Positions 33,406 to 42,400 of a DNA stretch of 64,000 bases are shown piece by piece. Position numbers and translations under genes: made by a program. The first letter of the stretch is position 1. Each line of letters begins with the position of its first letter. This DNA is from CAWCVR01 sp963799105 (GTDB lineage: Bacteria; Acidobacteriota; Terriglobia; Bryobacterales; Bryobacteraceae): positions 682,001 through 746,000 of the forward strand of contig CAWCVR010000002.1 of NCBI GenBank assembly GCA_963799105.1, written 5' to 3'. The notes under the pieces are model-generated. The model was not told the origin of the DNA and searched no databases. It saw nothing but the letters and a program-made list of their open reading frames with translations.

Positions 33406-35090
33406 CCCCCGCCTATCCGATGCCGGAATCGGATCCCAGCGCCGTGCGCTACATGCGGCTGGGCGAAATCCTGGTGGATCGCGGGAAGATCGCGCCCGAT
33501 GAGTTGGATCGCGCGCTCGAGCTGCAGCGGGAGCGCGGCGACAAGCTGGGCAAGATCGTGGTGGATATGGGCCTCATCGCCCACCGCGACGTGCTGGCGG
33601 CGCTCTCCGATCAACTCGGCCTGCCGCTGGTGACGGTGGACGGCCCGCCGCCCGAGGCGCCCGAGATCGAAGGCCTGTCGCACCGCTTCCTGCGGCAATG
33701 CAAGGCCTATCCGGTGGCGCTGGCCGATTCCCGGCTCACCGTCGCCATGGCGGACCCGCTGGATTTCGAGACCGTGGCGGCGCTGCGGGCGTTTTCCGGT
33801 CTGGAAATTCAGACCGTGCTGGCCTCCGAGCAGGAGATCCTGGACGCCATCGACCGGCACTACGGCGAGGCCGAGCGGGAGACCGTGGGCGGCGCGGGCG
33901 ACGACGAGCAGGCTAACGCCGACCTGGAACACCTGCGCGACATGGCGAGCGAAGCGCCCGTCATCCGCCTGGTGAACGCCATGATCGCCAGCGCCATCGA
34001 GATCCGCGCCAGCGACATTCATATCGAACCGTTCGAGAAGGAATTCCGCGTCCGCTACCGCGTGGACGGCGTGCTCTACAACCAGGACTCGCCGCCGCGG
34101 GAACTGAAGGCGGCCATCATCTCGCGCCTGAAACTGATGGCCAAGCTGAACATCGCCGAGCGCCGCCTGCCGCAGGACGGACGCATCAAGATCAAAATCC
34201 TGGGCCGCGAGGTGGACCTGCGCGTCTCCACCCTCCCTACGCTCTACGGCGAAAGCGTGGTGATGCGCCTGCTCGACCGCTCCGCCGGGGATTTTTTCGA
34301 CCTCCGCAGCCTGGGTTTCGACGACCACATGCTGAGGCGCATGGAGTACTTCACCGGCCTGCCGCACGGCATCTTCCTGGTGACCGGGCCCACCGGCAGC
34401 GGCAAGTCCACCACGCTGTACTCCGCGCTCAAGCGCATCAACCTGCCGGACAAGAAGATCATCACCATCGAGGACCCGGTGGAGTACCAGATGGACGGCA
34501 TCAACCAGCTCCACGTCAACCCGCAGATCGGCTTGACGTTCGCCAGCGGCCTGCGGCACATCGTACGCCAGGACCCCGACGTGATCATGGTGGGCGAGAT
34601 CCGCGACCGCGAGACCGCCGATATCGCCATCCGCGCCGCCCTCACCGGACACCTGGTGTTTTCCACGCTGCACACCAACGACGCGCCCAGCGCCATCACC
34701 CGCCTGGCCGACATGGGAGTGGAGAACTATCTCATCACCTCGTCGCTGGTGGCCGTGCTGGCGCAGCGCCTGGTGCGCGTGATCTGCCCCGGCTGCAAGC
34801 GGCCGGCGGGGACGGCCCTGTCGCCCGACGGAGTGATGGTGGACACCTTCCGCGGGGCCGGGTGCGCCGAGTGCGGCGGCCGCGGCTACGCCTCGCGCAT
34901 GGGCATTTTCGAGATGATGGAGCTCAACGACGAGATCCGCAAACTCATCATGAACAACGACGACGCCGGCGTCTTGACCAAGGCGGCGCGCCGCAACGGC
35001 ATGCGCAACCTGCGCGAGGACGGCTGGATGAAGATCTCCACCGGCGTCACCACCGTTCCCGAGGTGCTGCGCGTGACCCAGGAGTTCTGA
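33402..35090 (+). CDS. gspE: Type II secretion ATPase
   Basis: 562 residues from GTG 33402 (overlapping the previous stop by GTGA; ATG 33420 is an alternative). The N-terminal MshEN domain (RYMRLGEILVDRGKIAPDEL) is followed by the ATPase core: Walker A in VTGPTGSGKSTTLYSALK, Asp box IITIEDPVEYQMDGINQLHV, Walker B and His boxes VIMVGEIRDRETADIAI and STLHTNDAPSAITRL. A tetracysteine zinc site (CPGCK and CAECGG) is present, as in GspE. It powers pseudopilus assembly at the inner membrane. Confidence 0.95.
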   Translation: MTPAYPMPESDPSAVRYMRLGEILVDRGKIAPDELDRALELQRERGDKLGKIVVDMGLIAHRDVLAALSDQLGLPLVTVDGPPPEAPEIEGLSHRFLRQCKAYPVALADSRLTVAMADPLDFETVAALRAFSGLEIQTVLASEQEILDAIDRHYGEAERETVGGAGDDEQANADLEHLRDMASEAPVIRLVNAMIASAIEIRASDIHIEPFEKEFRVRYRVDGVLYNQDSPPRELKAAIISRLKLMAKLNIAERRLPQDGRIKIKILGREVDLRVSTLPTLYGESVVMRLLDRSAGDFFDLRSLGFDDHMLRRMEYFTGLPHGIFLVTGPTGSGKSTTLYSALKRINLPDKKIITIEDPVEYQMDGINQLHVNPQIGLTFASGLRHIVRQDPDVIMVGEIRDRETADIAIRAALTGHLVFSTLHTNDAPSAITRLADMGVENYLITSSLVAVLAQRLVRVICPGCKRPAGTALSPDGVMVDTFRGAGCAECGGRGYASRMGIFEMMELNDEIRKLIMNNDDAGVLTKAARRNGMRNLREDGWMKISTGVTTVPEVLRVTQEF

Positions 35091-35111
35091 GGAATGCCAG
35101 CGCAAAAACAG

Positions 35112-35183
35112 TTTCACGCAAAGGCGCAAAGACCCAAAGAACACATAAGGGGTTTTCTTTGCGCCTTTTCGCCTTTGCGTGAC
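35112..35183. repeat. Intergenic inverted repeat between gspE and gspF
   Basis: TTTCACGCAAAGGCGCAAAG at the left end is matched by CTTTGCGCCTTTTCGCCTTT and GCGTGA at the right end, making a long hairpin with a loop around AACACATAAGGGG. AT content is much higher than the operon around it. Such GCAAAG-type repeats are widespread between genes in Acidobacteriota and Planctomycetota as I recall; a search would confirm. Confidence 0.75.
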
Positions 35184-35218
35184 ATGGTGTTTTCTTCAAG
35201 CCATCTCAGGGAGCGCCC

Positions 35219-36430
35219 GTGACCACCTTCTTCTTCCGCGCCATAGCCTCCGACGGCAAGGTCCGCTCGGGCCGCCTGGCGGGCGACAACGAAAAGGTGG
35301 TGGCCCGCGATCTGCGCAAGCAGGGGCTGACGCCGGTGTACGTGGGGATGGCGCCGAAGGGCTCGTCGATGGAGTTCAAACTGCCGTCGTTCGGCGGCGG
35401 CCGGCGGCGCGATACCCTGTTCTTCACCCAGGAGCTGTCCACCCTGCTCAGCGCGGGCGTGCCGCTCGACCGGGCGCTCTCCATCACCGCCGAACTGACG
35501 GAAAGGAGCGAGTTCCGCCTGATCGTGCTGGACGTGCTGCGCATCCTCAAGAGCGGCCGCACGCTGGCCGACAGCCTGGCCGCGCATCCCGAGTACTATT
35601 CCGAGTTGTATACCAACATGGTGCGCGCCGGGGAGGCGTCCGGAGCGCTGGCGCCTATTTTCGAAAGGCTCGCCGACTTCGAGCGCACCCGCGACGACCT
35701 GCGCAACTACATCGTCTCCTCGATGGTGTACCCCGTTCTGCTGTCCTGCGTCGGCCTGGGGTCCATCTTCATCCTGATGTACTTCGTGGTGCCGCGTTTC
35801 GCCCTGATCTTCGCCGACGGGCGCATGAAGATTCCCACGCCGACGCGCCTCATGCTGGACGGCAGCTACTACGTGAAGACGTACTGGTGGATGGCGGCCT
35901 CGGCACTGGCGGGCGGGCTGATTTTCTGGCGGGTCTATACCAATACGCCCCCCGGCCGGCTGTGGTGGGACCGCGCGCGCCTGCGCATTCCCCTGTTGGG
36001 CGACGCCCTCCTCAAGGCCGAAACCGCGCGCTTCGCCCGCGCCATGGCGACGCTGGTGGGCAATACCGTGCCGCTGGTGCAGGCCATCGTTATTTCCGCG
36101 GCCACTCTGAACAACAAGATGATCGCCGCCGCCATGACCTTCGTGGCCCAGGGCGTGAAGCGCGGCGAAGGCATCGCCGCGCCGTTGCGCAAGGCGGCGG
36201 TATTTCCACCCCTGGCCGCCCACCTGCTGACGGTGGGCGAGGAAACCGGCCGGCTGGACCAGATGTTTACGCGCATGGCCGACATCTACGAAAATGATAC
36301 GCGGGCCTCTATCCGCCGCTTCACGGCGGTGTTCGAGCCGGTCGTGATCCTGGTCATGGGCGTGATCGTGGGAGGCCTGATTCTGAGCATGTTGCTCGCT
36401 ATCACGAGCATCAACGACGTGGCGATATGA
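35219..36430 (+). CDS. gspF: Type II secretion inner-membrane platform protein
   Basis: 403 residues, full length for GspF. Two T2SSF domains: the first around residues 65-190 (FFTQELSTLLSAGVPLDRAL, EYYSELYTNMVRAGEASGAL), the second from about 265 (ETARFARAMATLVGNTVPLV, HLLTVGEETGRLDQMF). Three transmembrane helices, the last at the C-terminus (VVILVMGVIVGGLILSMLLA). The start is GTG 35219. The stop overlaps gspG by ATGA. The 129-bp gap to gspE is filled by the repeat at 35112. Confidence 0.94.
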   Translation: MTTFFFRAIASDGKVRSGRLAGDNEKVVARDLRKQGLTPVYVGMAPKGSSMEFKLPSFGGGRRRDTLFFTQELSTLLSAGVPLDRALSITAELTERSEFRLIVLDVLRILKSGRTLADSLAAHPEYYSELYTNMVRAGEASGALAPIFERLADFERTRDDLRNYIVSSMVYPVLLSCVGLGSIFILMYFVVPRFALIFADGRMKIPTPTRLMLDGSYYVKTYWWMAASALAGGLIFWRVYTNTPPGRLWWDRARLRIPLLGDALLKAETARFARAMATLVGNTVPLVQAIVISAATLNNKMIAAAMTFVAQGVKRGEGIAAPLRKAAVFPPLAAHLLTVGEETGRLDQMFTRMADIYENDTRASIRRFTAVFEPVVILVMGVIVGGLILSMLLAITSINDVAI

Positions 36431-36879
36431 GAACAAATCGAGCCGAAAGAAACCGAAACCGGCGGGCGCAGGCCGGCGTGACCCTGATCGAAATGCTGGT
36501 GGTGATGACCATCATCGCGCTGTTCGCGGCGCTGGTGGTGCCCAACATGTTGCACCACGGGGACGCGGCCAGGGTCACCAAGGCGCACGCCGATATTGCC
36601 AGCTTCATGACGGCGCTGGCCGCCTACAAGTTGGACACCGGGTTGTTTCCCACCACCGAACAGGGGTTGCGCGCGCTGCGCGAGAAGCCCAACGACCTTG
36701 GCCAGTGGGCCGGCCCGTACATCCAGCAGGACGTGCCCAAGGATCCCTGGAATCACGACTACGTCTACAAGTTTCCCGGGGAACAGGGCCCCGATCCGGA
36801 AATCGTCTGCTATGGCGCCGACGGCCAACCCGGAGGCGACGGGATCAATGCCGATATTGTCAGTTGGAAGAGCCAGTAG
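36427..36879 (+). CDS. gspG: Major pseudopilin
   Basis: 150 residues. The class III leader ends AQAG before VTLIEMLVVMTIIALFAALV, with Glu at +5; a GspG C-terminal domain follows with the typical YKLDTGLFPTTEQGLRALRE and PKDPWNHDYVYKFPGEQGP segments, the latter part of the calcium-binding region. It forms the pseudopilus shaft after prepilin peptidase processing. No gspO gene is in the window. gspH begins inside its last codons. Confidence 0.95.
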   Translation: MRTNRAERNRNRRAQAGVTLIEMLVVMTIIALFAALVVPNMLHHGDAARVTKAHADIASFMTALAAYKLDTGLFPTTEQGLRALREKPNDLGQWAGPYIQQDVPKDPWNHDYVYKFPGEQGPDPEIVCYGADGQPGGDGINADIVSWKSQ

Positions 36880-37345
36880 AACCCGCGGCATCACGCTGAT
36901 CGAGATGCTGGTGGTGGTGACGATCATCGCCCTCATCTCCGCCGTAGTCTTGCCATCGGTGGCCGCGGGCATCGAGAGCGTGCGCTTGCGGACCGCGTCG
37001 GATTCCATCGCCGGCTTCCTCAACGCCGCCGTCAACCGCGCCGAACGCCTGCAGCAGGCCGTAGTGGTGGTGATTTCGACCCGGGAGAACCGCATCACGC
37101 TCTACTCCAGCGAACCGGGATTCACGCGCGAACTGCGCATGCCCAGCGGAATAACCATCGAGGGGGTCTTGCCGGCATCGGCCGAGGGATCGGAGGACGA
37201 GGACGGCCGCCTGGTACTTCTGCCCGGCGCCACCATTCCCGCAATCGGCGTGCGGATCGCCAACCAGCACGGCTTGCGGCGGGTGATCCGGCTGGATCCC
37301 ATGACCGGCTTTCCGCACACGGAAAGCGTCGGAGCGGAAGAGTGA
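36848..37345 (+). CDS. gspH: Minor pseudopilin
   Basis: About 165 residues from ATG 36848, which overlaps gspG by 32 bp. Leader MPILSVGRASRTRG then ITLIEMLVVVTIIALISAVV with Glu at +5; the C-terminal part has the beta strands expected of GspH (VVVISTRENRITLYSSEPGF). It is a minor component of the pseudopilus tip. A TTG at 36857 would give a shorter leader. Confidence 0.85.
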   Translation: MPILSVGRASRTRGITLIEMLVVVTIIALISAVVLPSVAAGIESVRLRTASDSIAGFLNAAVNRAERLQQAVVVVISTRENRITLYSSEPGFTRELRMPSGITIEGVLPASAEGSEDEDGRLVLLPGATIPAIGVRIANQHGLRRVIRLDPMTGFPHTESVGAEE

Positions 37346-37908
37346 CCGGGCCGGCACAGAACCGCGACCGTAAGGGAGCGGCCCGCGCGGTGCGGAACAC
37401 TCCCCCGGCGCTCGGGCCGCTCGGGACCCCAAGGGAATGCCCCGCTGGCGGTTCCGGGAGCCGCCGGCCAGCCAGGAAGTCCACCCGCGGGTTTACGCTG
37501 CTGGAGATGATCGTGGCCACGCTGATCATGGCGATCGCGGTGGTCGGGCTGCTGGGCGGCATCTCGGGCGCCACGCGCAACGCCGCGCGAGTCCGCGACT
37601 ACGACCGCGTCGTGCAACTGGCGCGCCTGCGCATGAACGACCTGCTGCTGGATCCCACGCTCACCGCCAATGGCTCGCTGAGCGATCGCTTTAACCCGGC
37701 GATCACCGGAGGCCTCGAGGCCGGCTGGCAGGCCCAGGCTTCCACCTTCGAAATGCCGCCCAACCCGACGCCCAACCAGGCGGCCCTCGAGCGGATTGAG
37801 CTGCAGGTCTGGTGGATGTCCGGAGCGCAGCGCCGCACGTTTACCCTGGAAGCCTTCCGCGAGCGCGTCCTCGCGCCCGGCGACCTCGGCGCGGGGGCTC
37901 CGCGATGA
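37342..37908 (+). CDS. gspI: Minor pseudopilin with a 50-residue leader
   Basis: 188 residues from GTG 37342 (GTGA overlap with gspH). The prepilin site is at residue 50: KSTRG then FTLLEMIVATLIMAIAVVGL, Glu at +5. GspI leaders are normally well under 20 residues; here about 35 extra residues precede it and no closer ATG, GTG or TTG exists except a GTG near residue 17. The DNA for that stretch contains GAACCGC/GCGGTTC inverted ends (37359-37365 and 37448-37454) and looks like an inserted repeat. The mature domain has the expected GspI features and pairs with GspJ and GspK. Confidence 0.86.
   Translation: MTGPAQNRDRKGAARAVRNTPPALGPLGTPRECPAGGSGSRRPARKSTRGFTLLEMIVATLIMAIAVVGLLGGISGATRNAARVRDYDRVVQLARLRMNDLLLDPTLTANGSLSDRFNPAITGGLEAGWQAQASTFEMPPNPTPNQAALERIELQVWWMSGAQRRTFTLEAFRERVLAPGDLGAGAPR
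37354..37460. repeat. Putative repeat element within the gspI leader
   Basis: Starts at CAGAACCGCGACCGTAAGGG and ends near GCGGTTCCGGG; the ends form GAACCGC/GCGGTTC. GC-rich, with internal short stems. I recall AGAACCGCGACCGTAAGGGA-like repeats from Solibacter-type genomes, but only one copy lies in the window. Confidence 0.45.
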
Positions 37909-38645
37909 CGCCAGCGCGCTCCAGGGCTGGCGTCACCCTCATGGAAATGCTGATCGCCGTCACCTTGCTCAGCCTGCTCACCCTCGGCATGCTGATGGCC
38001 ATGCGCGTGGGTCTGATGGCCTATTCCAAGACCGGCGATAAGCTGATGGACAACCGGCGCGTCGCCGGGGCGCAGCGGCTTGTGGAGGACGAACTGATGG
38101 GGCTGATGCCGGTCACTCCGCCGTGCATGGGCAGGCCGGAGTTGGCCAGCCTGCACTTCAACTTTCTGCAGGCGGAGCCGCAGAGGATGCGGATGGTATC
38201 GGGCTTTTCGCTGCAGGAGGGCTGGCGCGGCCACCCGCAGATTCTGGAGTTCCTGGTGATTCCCGGCAAGGACGGCGCCGGCGTACGGCTGGTGGTGAAC
38301 GAGATTCCGTATTCGCCAACCTTGGCCGGGAAGGCGTGCGTGGGCGTCGGCCCGGACGCCGAAACCGGCGTCACCGTGCCGCTGTTCGCGCCGATCGAGG
38401 CCGGGGCCAAGTCTTTCATCCTTGCCGATCGACTGGAGTTCTGCCGGTTCAGCTACTACACCGGGACGGGGCGCCCCAACGACCCGATTGCGTGGCGCCC
38501 CGCGGCGACAGGGCGGGGTTGGCCATACGGCATCCGCATCGAGATGGCGCCCTTCGAGCCCGATCCGTCGCGGCTGCAGCCGATCACCGTGACGGCGCCG
38601 CTGTTCCTACACCGTTCGCTGGAGGTTCAGTATGAGGACAAGTAG
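37905..38645 (+). CDS. gspJ: Minor pseudopilin
   Basis: 246 residues from ATG 37905 (ATGA overlap with gspI). Leader MTPARSRAG then VTLMEMLIAVTLLSLLTLGM, Glu at +5. The large C-terminal domain contains RLVEDELMGLMPVTPPCMGR and a beta-rich second half. GspJ forms the tip trimer with GspI and GspK. The gspK ATG lies 11 bp inside its 3' end. Confidence 0.87.
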   Translation: MTPARSRAGVTLMEMLIAVTLLSLLTLGMLMAMRVGLMAYSKTGDKLMDNRRVAGAQRLVEDELMGLMPVTPPCMGRPELASLHFNFLQAEPQRMRMVSGFSLQEGWRGHPQILEFLVIPGKDGAGVRLVVNEIPYSPTLAGKACVGVGPDAETGVTVPLFAPIEAGAKSFILADRLEFCRFSYYTGTGRPNDPIAWRPAATGRGWPYGIRIEMAPFEPDPSRLQPITVTAPLFLHRSLEVQYEDK

Positions 38646-39750
38646 GGCGCCTTTGTGGGGCGGACGCCCTCGTCCGCAGCCGGCCCCCTGGCCGGCTTCC
38701 CGGCTTGGTTCCGCGAGCGAAGAGCGGAACGGAGGTGTCCCGCGCCGACCTGGGGGTCCGCCCCACAAGGCCCGCGCCAGACGCCAGCGCGGGAGCGCCT
38801 TGCTGTCGGTGTTGTGGCTTTCGGCGGCGCTGTCGGCCATCGCCTTCTCGCTGGCGATTACGGTGCGCGGGGAGATCGAGCGCAGTTCCACGGCGGTCGA
38901 CAGCCTGCGCGCATACTACCTGGCGCGCGGTGGCGTGGAGCGGGCCGCCCTGGAGCTGTTCTGGTCGATGTCGCAGATCGAGAATCGGCTTATCCCCCGA
39001 TATTCCACCGAAGTGCTGTACCATTTCGGCAGCGGGGACGTGCGCGTGGAGTTTCTCCCCGAGGCCTCCAAACTGAACGTCAACCGGGAAACGCCGGAGG
39101 TCCTGGACCGTCTGCTGGTGGCCCTGGGAGTGGACCCCGGGCGCGCGGTCGAGATCGTGATGGCGATTGTCGATTGGCGGAGCCAGACCCCCGGCGGAGG
39201 GCTCCTGGACGGTTATTATTCGGCGCGGACTCCGTCTTTTCTGCCTCCTCATGCGTCTTTTCAGGAGATTGAGGAACTGCTTCAAGTGAAAGGCGTTACG
39301 CCCGATATTTTCTACGGAACCTACGCCCCCGGCGAGCCCCAGGCGGGAAACGGGCCGGCGCCGCTGATGCGGCTATCGGGACTGGCGGATTGCCTGTCGG
39401 TTTATGGGGCCGCGGGCGGGGTGGACGTCAATACGGCCAACCCCGCGGTGCTGGCCGCCGTCGGAGTTCCGGCCGGCGCCATCGAGATGATCGTCCAACA
39501 CCGCAAGACCTCGCCCTTTACGCAGCCGCAACTGGCGGACTTCATGAGTTCGGCGGGCATCGGCGGCGCGCCCCTGCGGGTGGAAGGGAATTCCATGCTG
39601 ACCATCCGGGCGACCGCGCGGCTGCGGGCGGCGAACGGTACTCTTTCGGATTTGCGCCGCACGGTAGCGGCGCAAGTGAAGTACATGCCGCGGGAGGCGG
39701 ATACGCCCATCCACTATCTCCGCTGGTACGAAACCGCCTGGAGCAACTGA
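38632..39750 (+). CDS. gspK: Large minor pseudopilin with a repeat inserted in its leader
   Basis: 372 residues from ATG 38632, overlapping gspJ by 14 bp. The processing site follows residue 54: RARRQRG then SALLSVLWLSAALSAIAFSL; the lack of Glu at +5 is normal for GspK. Residues 8-45 are encoded by the 114-bp repeat at 38654, so the ancestral leader was about 16 residues. The mature protein has the GspK helix-hairpin-helix-like segments (LNVNRETPEVLDRLLVALGV, VDVNTANPAVLAAVGVPAG). It caps the pseudopilus. Confidence 0.9.
   Translation: MRTSRAPLWGGRPRPQPAPWPASRLGSASEERNGGVPRRPGGPPHKARARRQRGSALLSVLWLSAALSAIAFSLAITVRGEIERSSTAVDSLRAYYLARGGVERAALELFWSMSQIENRLIPRYSTEVLYHFGSGDVRVEFLPEASKLNVNRETPEVLDRLLVALGVDPGRAVEIVMAIVDWRSQTPGGGLLDGYYSARTPSFLPPHASFQEIEELLQVKGVTPDIFYGTYAPGEPQAGNGPAPLMRLSGLADCLSVYGAAGGVDVNTANPAVLAAVGVPAGAIEMIVQHRKTSPFTQPQLADFMSSAGIGGAPLRVEGNSMLTIRATARLRAANGTLSDLRRTVAAQVKYMPREADTPIHYLRWYETAWSN
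38654..38767 (+). repeat. Dispersed multi-hairpin repeat, family 2, copy B (inside gspK)
   Basis: 114 bp bounded by TGTGGGGCGGAC and GTCCGCCCCACA, with GCGGACGCCCTCGTCCGC and AGCCGGCCCCCTGGCCGGCT hairpins. Length is exactly 38 codons and it is open in the gspK frame. Same orientation as copy C at 62162, opposite to copy A in hisS. Confidence 0.9.
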
Positions 39751-39754
39751 CCGG

Positions 39755-41050
39755 ATGCCTATACCCAGGGAACTTCGCAAGCTGCTGGCTTTCGGCACGG
39801 GTATCGGAGTCGAAATCGGCGCCACCGATCTCGAAGTGGTGGCCGCGCGCGTGCGGCCCAATCGCGTGCAGGTGGCCGGCCATCTTGTGATCCACAACTT
39901 CGCCGGCCGGCCGGCGGCGGAATGGGGCGCCGAGTACGGACGCTTTCTGAAGTCGCTGGGGATGGGGCACATGAGCGCCACGGTGCTGTTGCAGCGGCGG
40001 GAAGCCATCGTACGCCTGGTGCCGCTCCCCGGCGTGGCGGCCAGGGAGATGGAGAACGCTATCCGTTTCCAGTTGGACACGCTGCACCCCTACGGGGAAG
40101 ACGACGTGGCATGGGGCTGGAGCGCCGTGGCCCCGGGCTCGGCGCTGGTGGGTATCGTCCGCCGGGAGACGGTGGACCGCTACGCGCAACTTTTTGCGGA
40201 GGCGGGCGTGGCCGTGTGCAGCTTCACCTTCTCGGCTGCCGCGGTCCACGCCGCGATTCGGCTGAACGGCCGCGCCGCGCCGGAGGGATTCGTGGCGCTC
40301 AGCCGCGGCTCGACGGGGGCGGTGGAGGTGTACGGCGAGAGTCCCTGGCGCCCGGTTTTTTCGGCCGAATTCGATCTTCCTCCGGAGCGGGCCACGGCGC
40401 TGGCGCTGGCGGAACTGCGCCTCGCGCCCGATACGGCTCCCCGGAAGCTGGAGGAGATGCTTCCCCAGCCGTCGGCGAATCCGGTGGAGAACGACCTTTC
40501 CCGCAACGCACTGCCATACGCCACCGCGCTGGCGGGGGCGTGTCCCCGCCTGGCGCCATCGGCCAACGTGCTGCCGCCGGAGTACCGGAAATCCAGCTCG
40601 CGCATGGTTTTCGTGCCCACCGTCGTGCTGGCGGCCCTGCTGGCGCTGCTGGCGGCGGGCATGGCGGTCTACTCGAAGTACGCGGAGGGCCGGTACCTGA
40701 GGACGATCCATGCGGATATCGGGCTGCTCATCCCGCGCAAGGAGCGCGCCAATAATCTGGAGAAGGCGTACAACGAGACGCGCGCACGCACGCTATTGCT
40801 CGACGAGATCCGCGGCCGGACGCGCGCCGATATGGACGCGCTGAACGAACTGACCCGGCTGCTGGAGCCGCCCACGTGGACGAACTCGATCGAACTCGGC
40901 CGCGAGACCGTCCGCATCGGCGGCGAATCTCCGCAGGCCACTTCGCTGGTGAAGATTCTGGATTCCTCGCCGCTGTTCAAGAACACCGCGTTGAAGGTGG
41001 TGATGAACCAGGCGTTCCAGATCGAAACCACCCGGCGGGTGACGCCATGA
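39755..41050 (+). CDS. gspL: GspL-like (PilM-PilN fused) assembly protein
   Basis: 431 residues. The N-terminal two thirds is a PilM/actin-like cytoplasmic domain (GIGVEIGATDLEVVAARVRP, MENAIRFQLDTLHPYGEDDV), then one transmembrane helix (FVPTVVLAALLALLAAGMAV, residues ~290-310) and a PilN-type periplasmic part with coiled coil. GspL links GspE to the membrane platform; the domain order also matches a PilM-PilN fusion. ATG 39755, 4 bp after gspK. Confidence 0.82.
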   Translation: MPIPRELRKLLAFGTGIGVEIGATDLEVVAARVRPNRVQVAGHLVIHNFAGRPAAEWGAEYGRFLKSLGMGHMSATVLLQRREAIVRLVPLPGVAAREMENAIRFQLDTLHPYGEDDVAWGWSAVAPGSALVGIVRRETVDRYAQLFAEAGVAVCSFTFSAAAVHAAIRLNGRAAPEGFVALSRGSTGAVEVYGESPWRPVFSAEFDLPPERATALALAELRLAPDTAPRKLEEMLPQPSANPVENDLSRNALPYATALAGACPRLAPSANVLPPEYRKSSSRMVFVPTVVLAALLALLAAGMAVYSKYAEGRYLRTIHADIGLLIPRKERANNLEKAYNETRARTLLLDEIRGRTRADMDALNELTRLLEPPTWTNSIELGRETVRIGGESPQATSLVKILDSSPLFKNTALKVVMNQAFQIETTRRVTP

Positions 41051-41637
41051 ACGTCAAATTTGGGGCGATCGACCGGAAGAGCGTCTTGACGCTGGTGGGC
41101 GGCGTGGCGTTGATCCTGGCGATACGGTACGGTGTCTATGGCGATCGCGAAGCGCCATCGGTGACCTCGTCGGAGACGATTCCGCAGGCTGAGCAGCGGC
41201 TGAAGAACCTGCGGCAGGCGGCCGCCACGGTCGAGGGCAAGGAAGAGCGGCTCAAGAAAGCCGCCGCCGAACTGGCAGACCGCGAGAAGGGCATTCTGCA
41301 GGCGCCCACCGAAGCGCAGGCGCAGGCGCAACTTCTGGAGACCCTGAACAACCTCGCCCGGGGCAACGGGATCGCCACGCAGGGCGGCGACTTCCGCGAT
41401 AAGCCGCTGTCCCGCGACTACGGAGAAGTTTCGGTGACGGTGCGCTTCACCTGCGACATCGTGCAGTTGGTCAACCTGATGGCGGCGCTGGCCGACCATC
41501 AGCAGATCCTGGCGACCGACGAGCTGCGCATCACCGGCGGCAATGACAAGAAGAAGAACGTGCAGGTGCTGCTGACGGTTTCGACCGTGGTCGCGCGCAA
41601 ACTGCTTCCCGAGAAGAAAGGGGGGACACTATTTTGA
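41047..41637 (+). CDS. gspM: GspM/PilO-like assembly protein
   Basis: 196 residues: one N-terminal transmembrane helix (SVLTLVGGVALILAIRYGVY), a coiled-coil segment (QAEQRLKNLRQAAATVEGKE) and a ferredoxin-like PilO/GspM domain (QLLETLNNLARGNGIATQGG, VSVTVRFTCDIVQLVNLMAA). It pairs with GspL. ATGA overlap with gspL and TTGA overlap with the next gene. Confidence 0.78.
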   Translation: MNVKFGAIDRKSVLTLVGGVALILAIRYGVYGDREAPSVTSSETIPQAEQRLKNLRQAAATVEGKEERLKKAAAELADREKGILQAPTEAQAQAQLLETLNNLARGNGIATQGGDFRDKPLSRDYGEVSVTVRFTCDIVQLVNLMAALADHQQILATDELRITGGNDKKKNVQVLLTVSTVVARKLLPEKKGGTLF

Positions 41638-42362
41638 ACTGGAAATTGATGGTTCTGAACGTGGCGCTGGCGGGCGCCGTAGTGTTTGCCGGAGTGGAGC
41701 TTCGGGGGCAGTGGCTTGCGGCGAAAGCGCGCGAAGATCGGATCCAGCGCGGCAAGGTGGCCCCGGCGCCTCCGCCTCCCTTCACCAGGCTGCCCGAGGT
41801 GGCCCCGGTAATGGCTTCCGGGTATGCCAACGTCGCCGAGCACTTCCTGCTCGATCCGTCGCGCAATCTCGATCCGCCGTATGAACCACCGCCGCCTCCT
41901 CCGCCTCCGCCTCCGCCCATGCCGGCGCTGCCGTTCTTCCACGGCATGATGAACATCGGCAATGGTCCGGAGGTCATCATGAGCGTGAGATCGGACGCCC
42001 CGCACAAGACGATGCACGCAGGAGACGCGATCGGCGATTTCACGCTGGTGGCGTTCAACGCCGAACGGATCGAGTTGGAATGGAATGGCCAGCGGATCGT
42101 CAAATCGCTGGCGGAACTTTCCGGGCACAGCGCCGGGCCGCAGGCCGCCGCAGAGTCCGCGCCGGAGGCCGCGGCCGTCAACGAGCGGCCACCGGTGGTG
42201 CCGGGGGACAAGGGGCCAGGTGAGGGGAACGAGAACGGGCAGCGCTCGTGCCAGGACGGCGACACGTCGCCGGCCGGCACGGAGAGGGACGGCGTGGTCA
42301 AGACAATCGGCAGGAACGCGTTTACACGCGCCGAATACTGCATATGGTTACCGAAACACTGA
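41634..42362 (+). CDS. gspC: GspC/PilP-like protein with proline-rich linker
   Basis: 242 residues from TTG 41634 (TTGA overlap). Membrane anchor LMVLNVALAGAVVFAGVELR, then a linker with an eleven-proline run (about residues 88-98), then a homology region (FHGMMNIGNGPEVIMSVRSD, GDAIGDFTLVAFNAERIELE) like the GspC HR or PilP domain that touches the secretin. The last ~100 residues have no family match and end RAEYCIWLPKH. It lies directly upstream of the secretin gene, as expected. Confidence 0.75.
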   Translation: MNWKLMVLNVALAGAVVFAGVELRGQWLAAKAREDRIQRGKVAPAPPPPFTRLPEVAPVMASGYANVAEHFLLDPSRNLDPPYEPPPPPPPPPPPMPALPFFHGMMNIGNGPEVIMSVRSDAPHKTMHAGDAIGDFTLVAFNAERIELEWNGQRIVKSLAELSGHSAGPQAAAESAPEAAAVNERPPVVPGDKGPGEGNENGQRSCQDGDTSPAGTERDGVVKTIGRNAFTRAEYCIWLPKH

Positions 42363-42400
42363 GGCGATGGCGCCGGCGCGATTTGCTTAGGGAGAAACCG

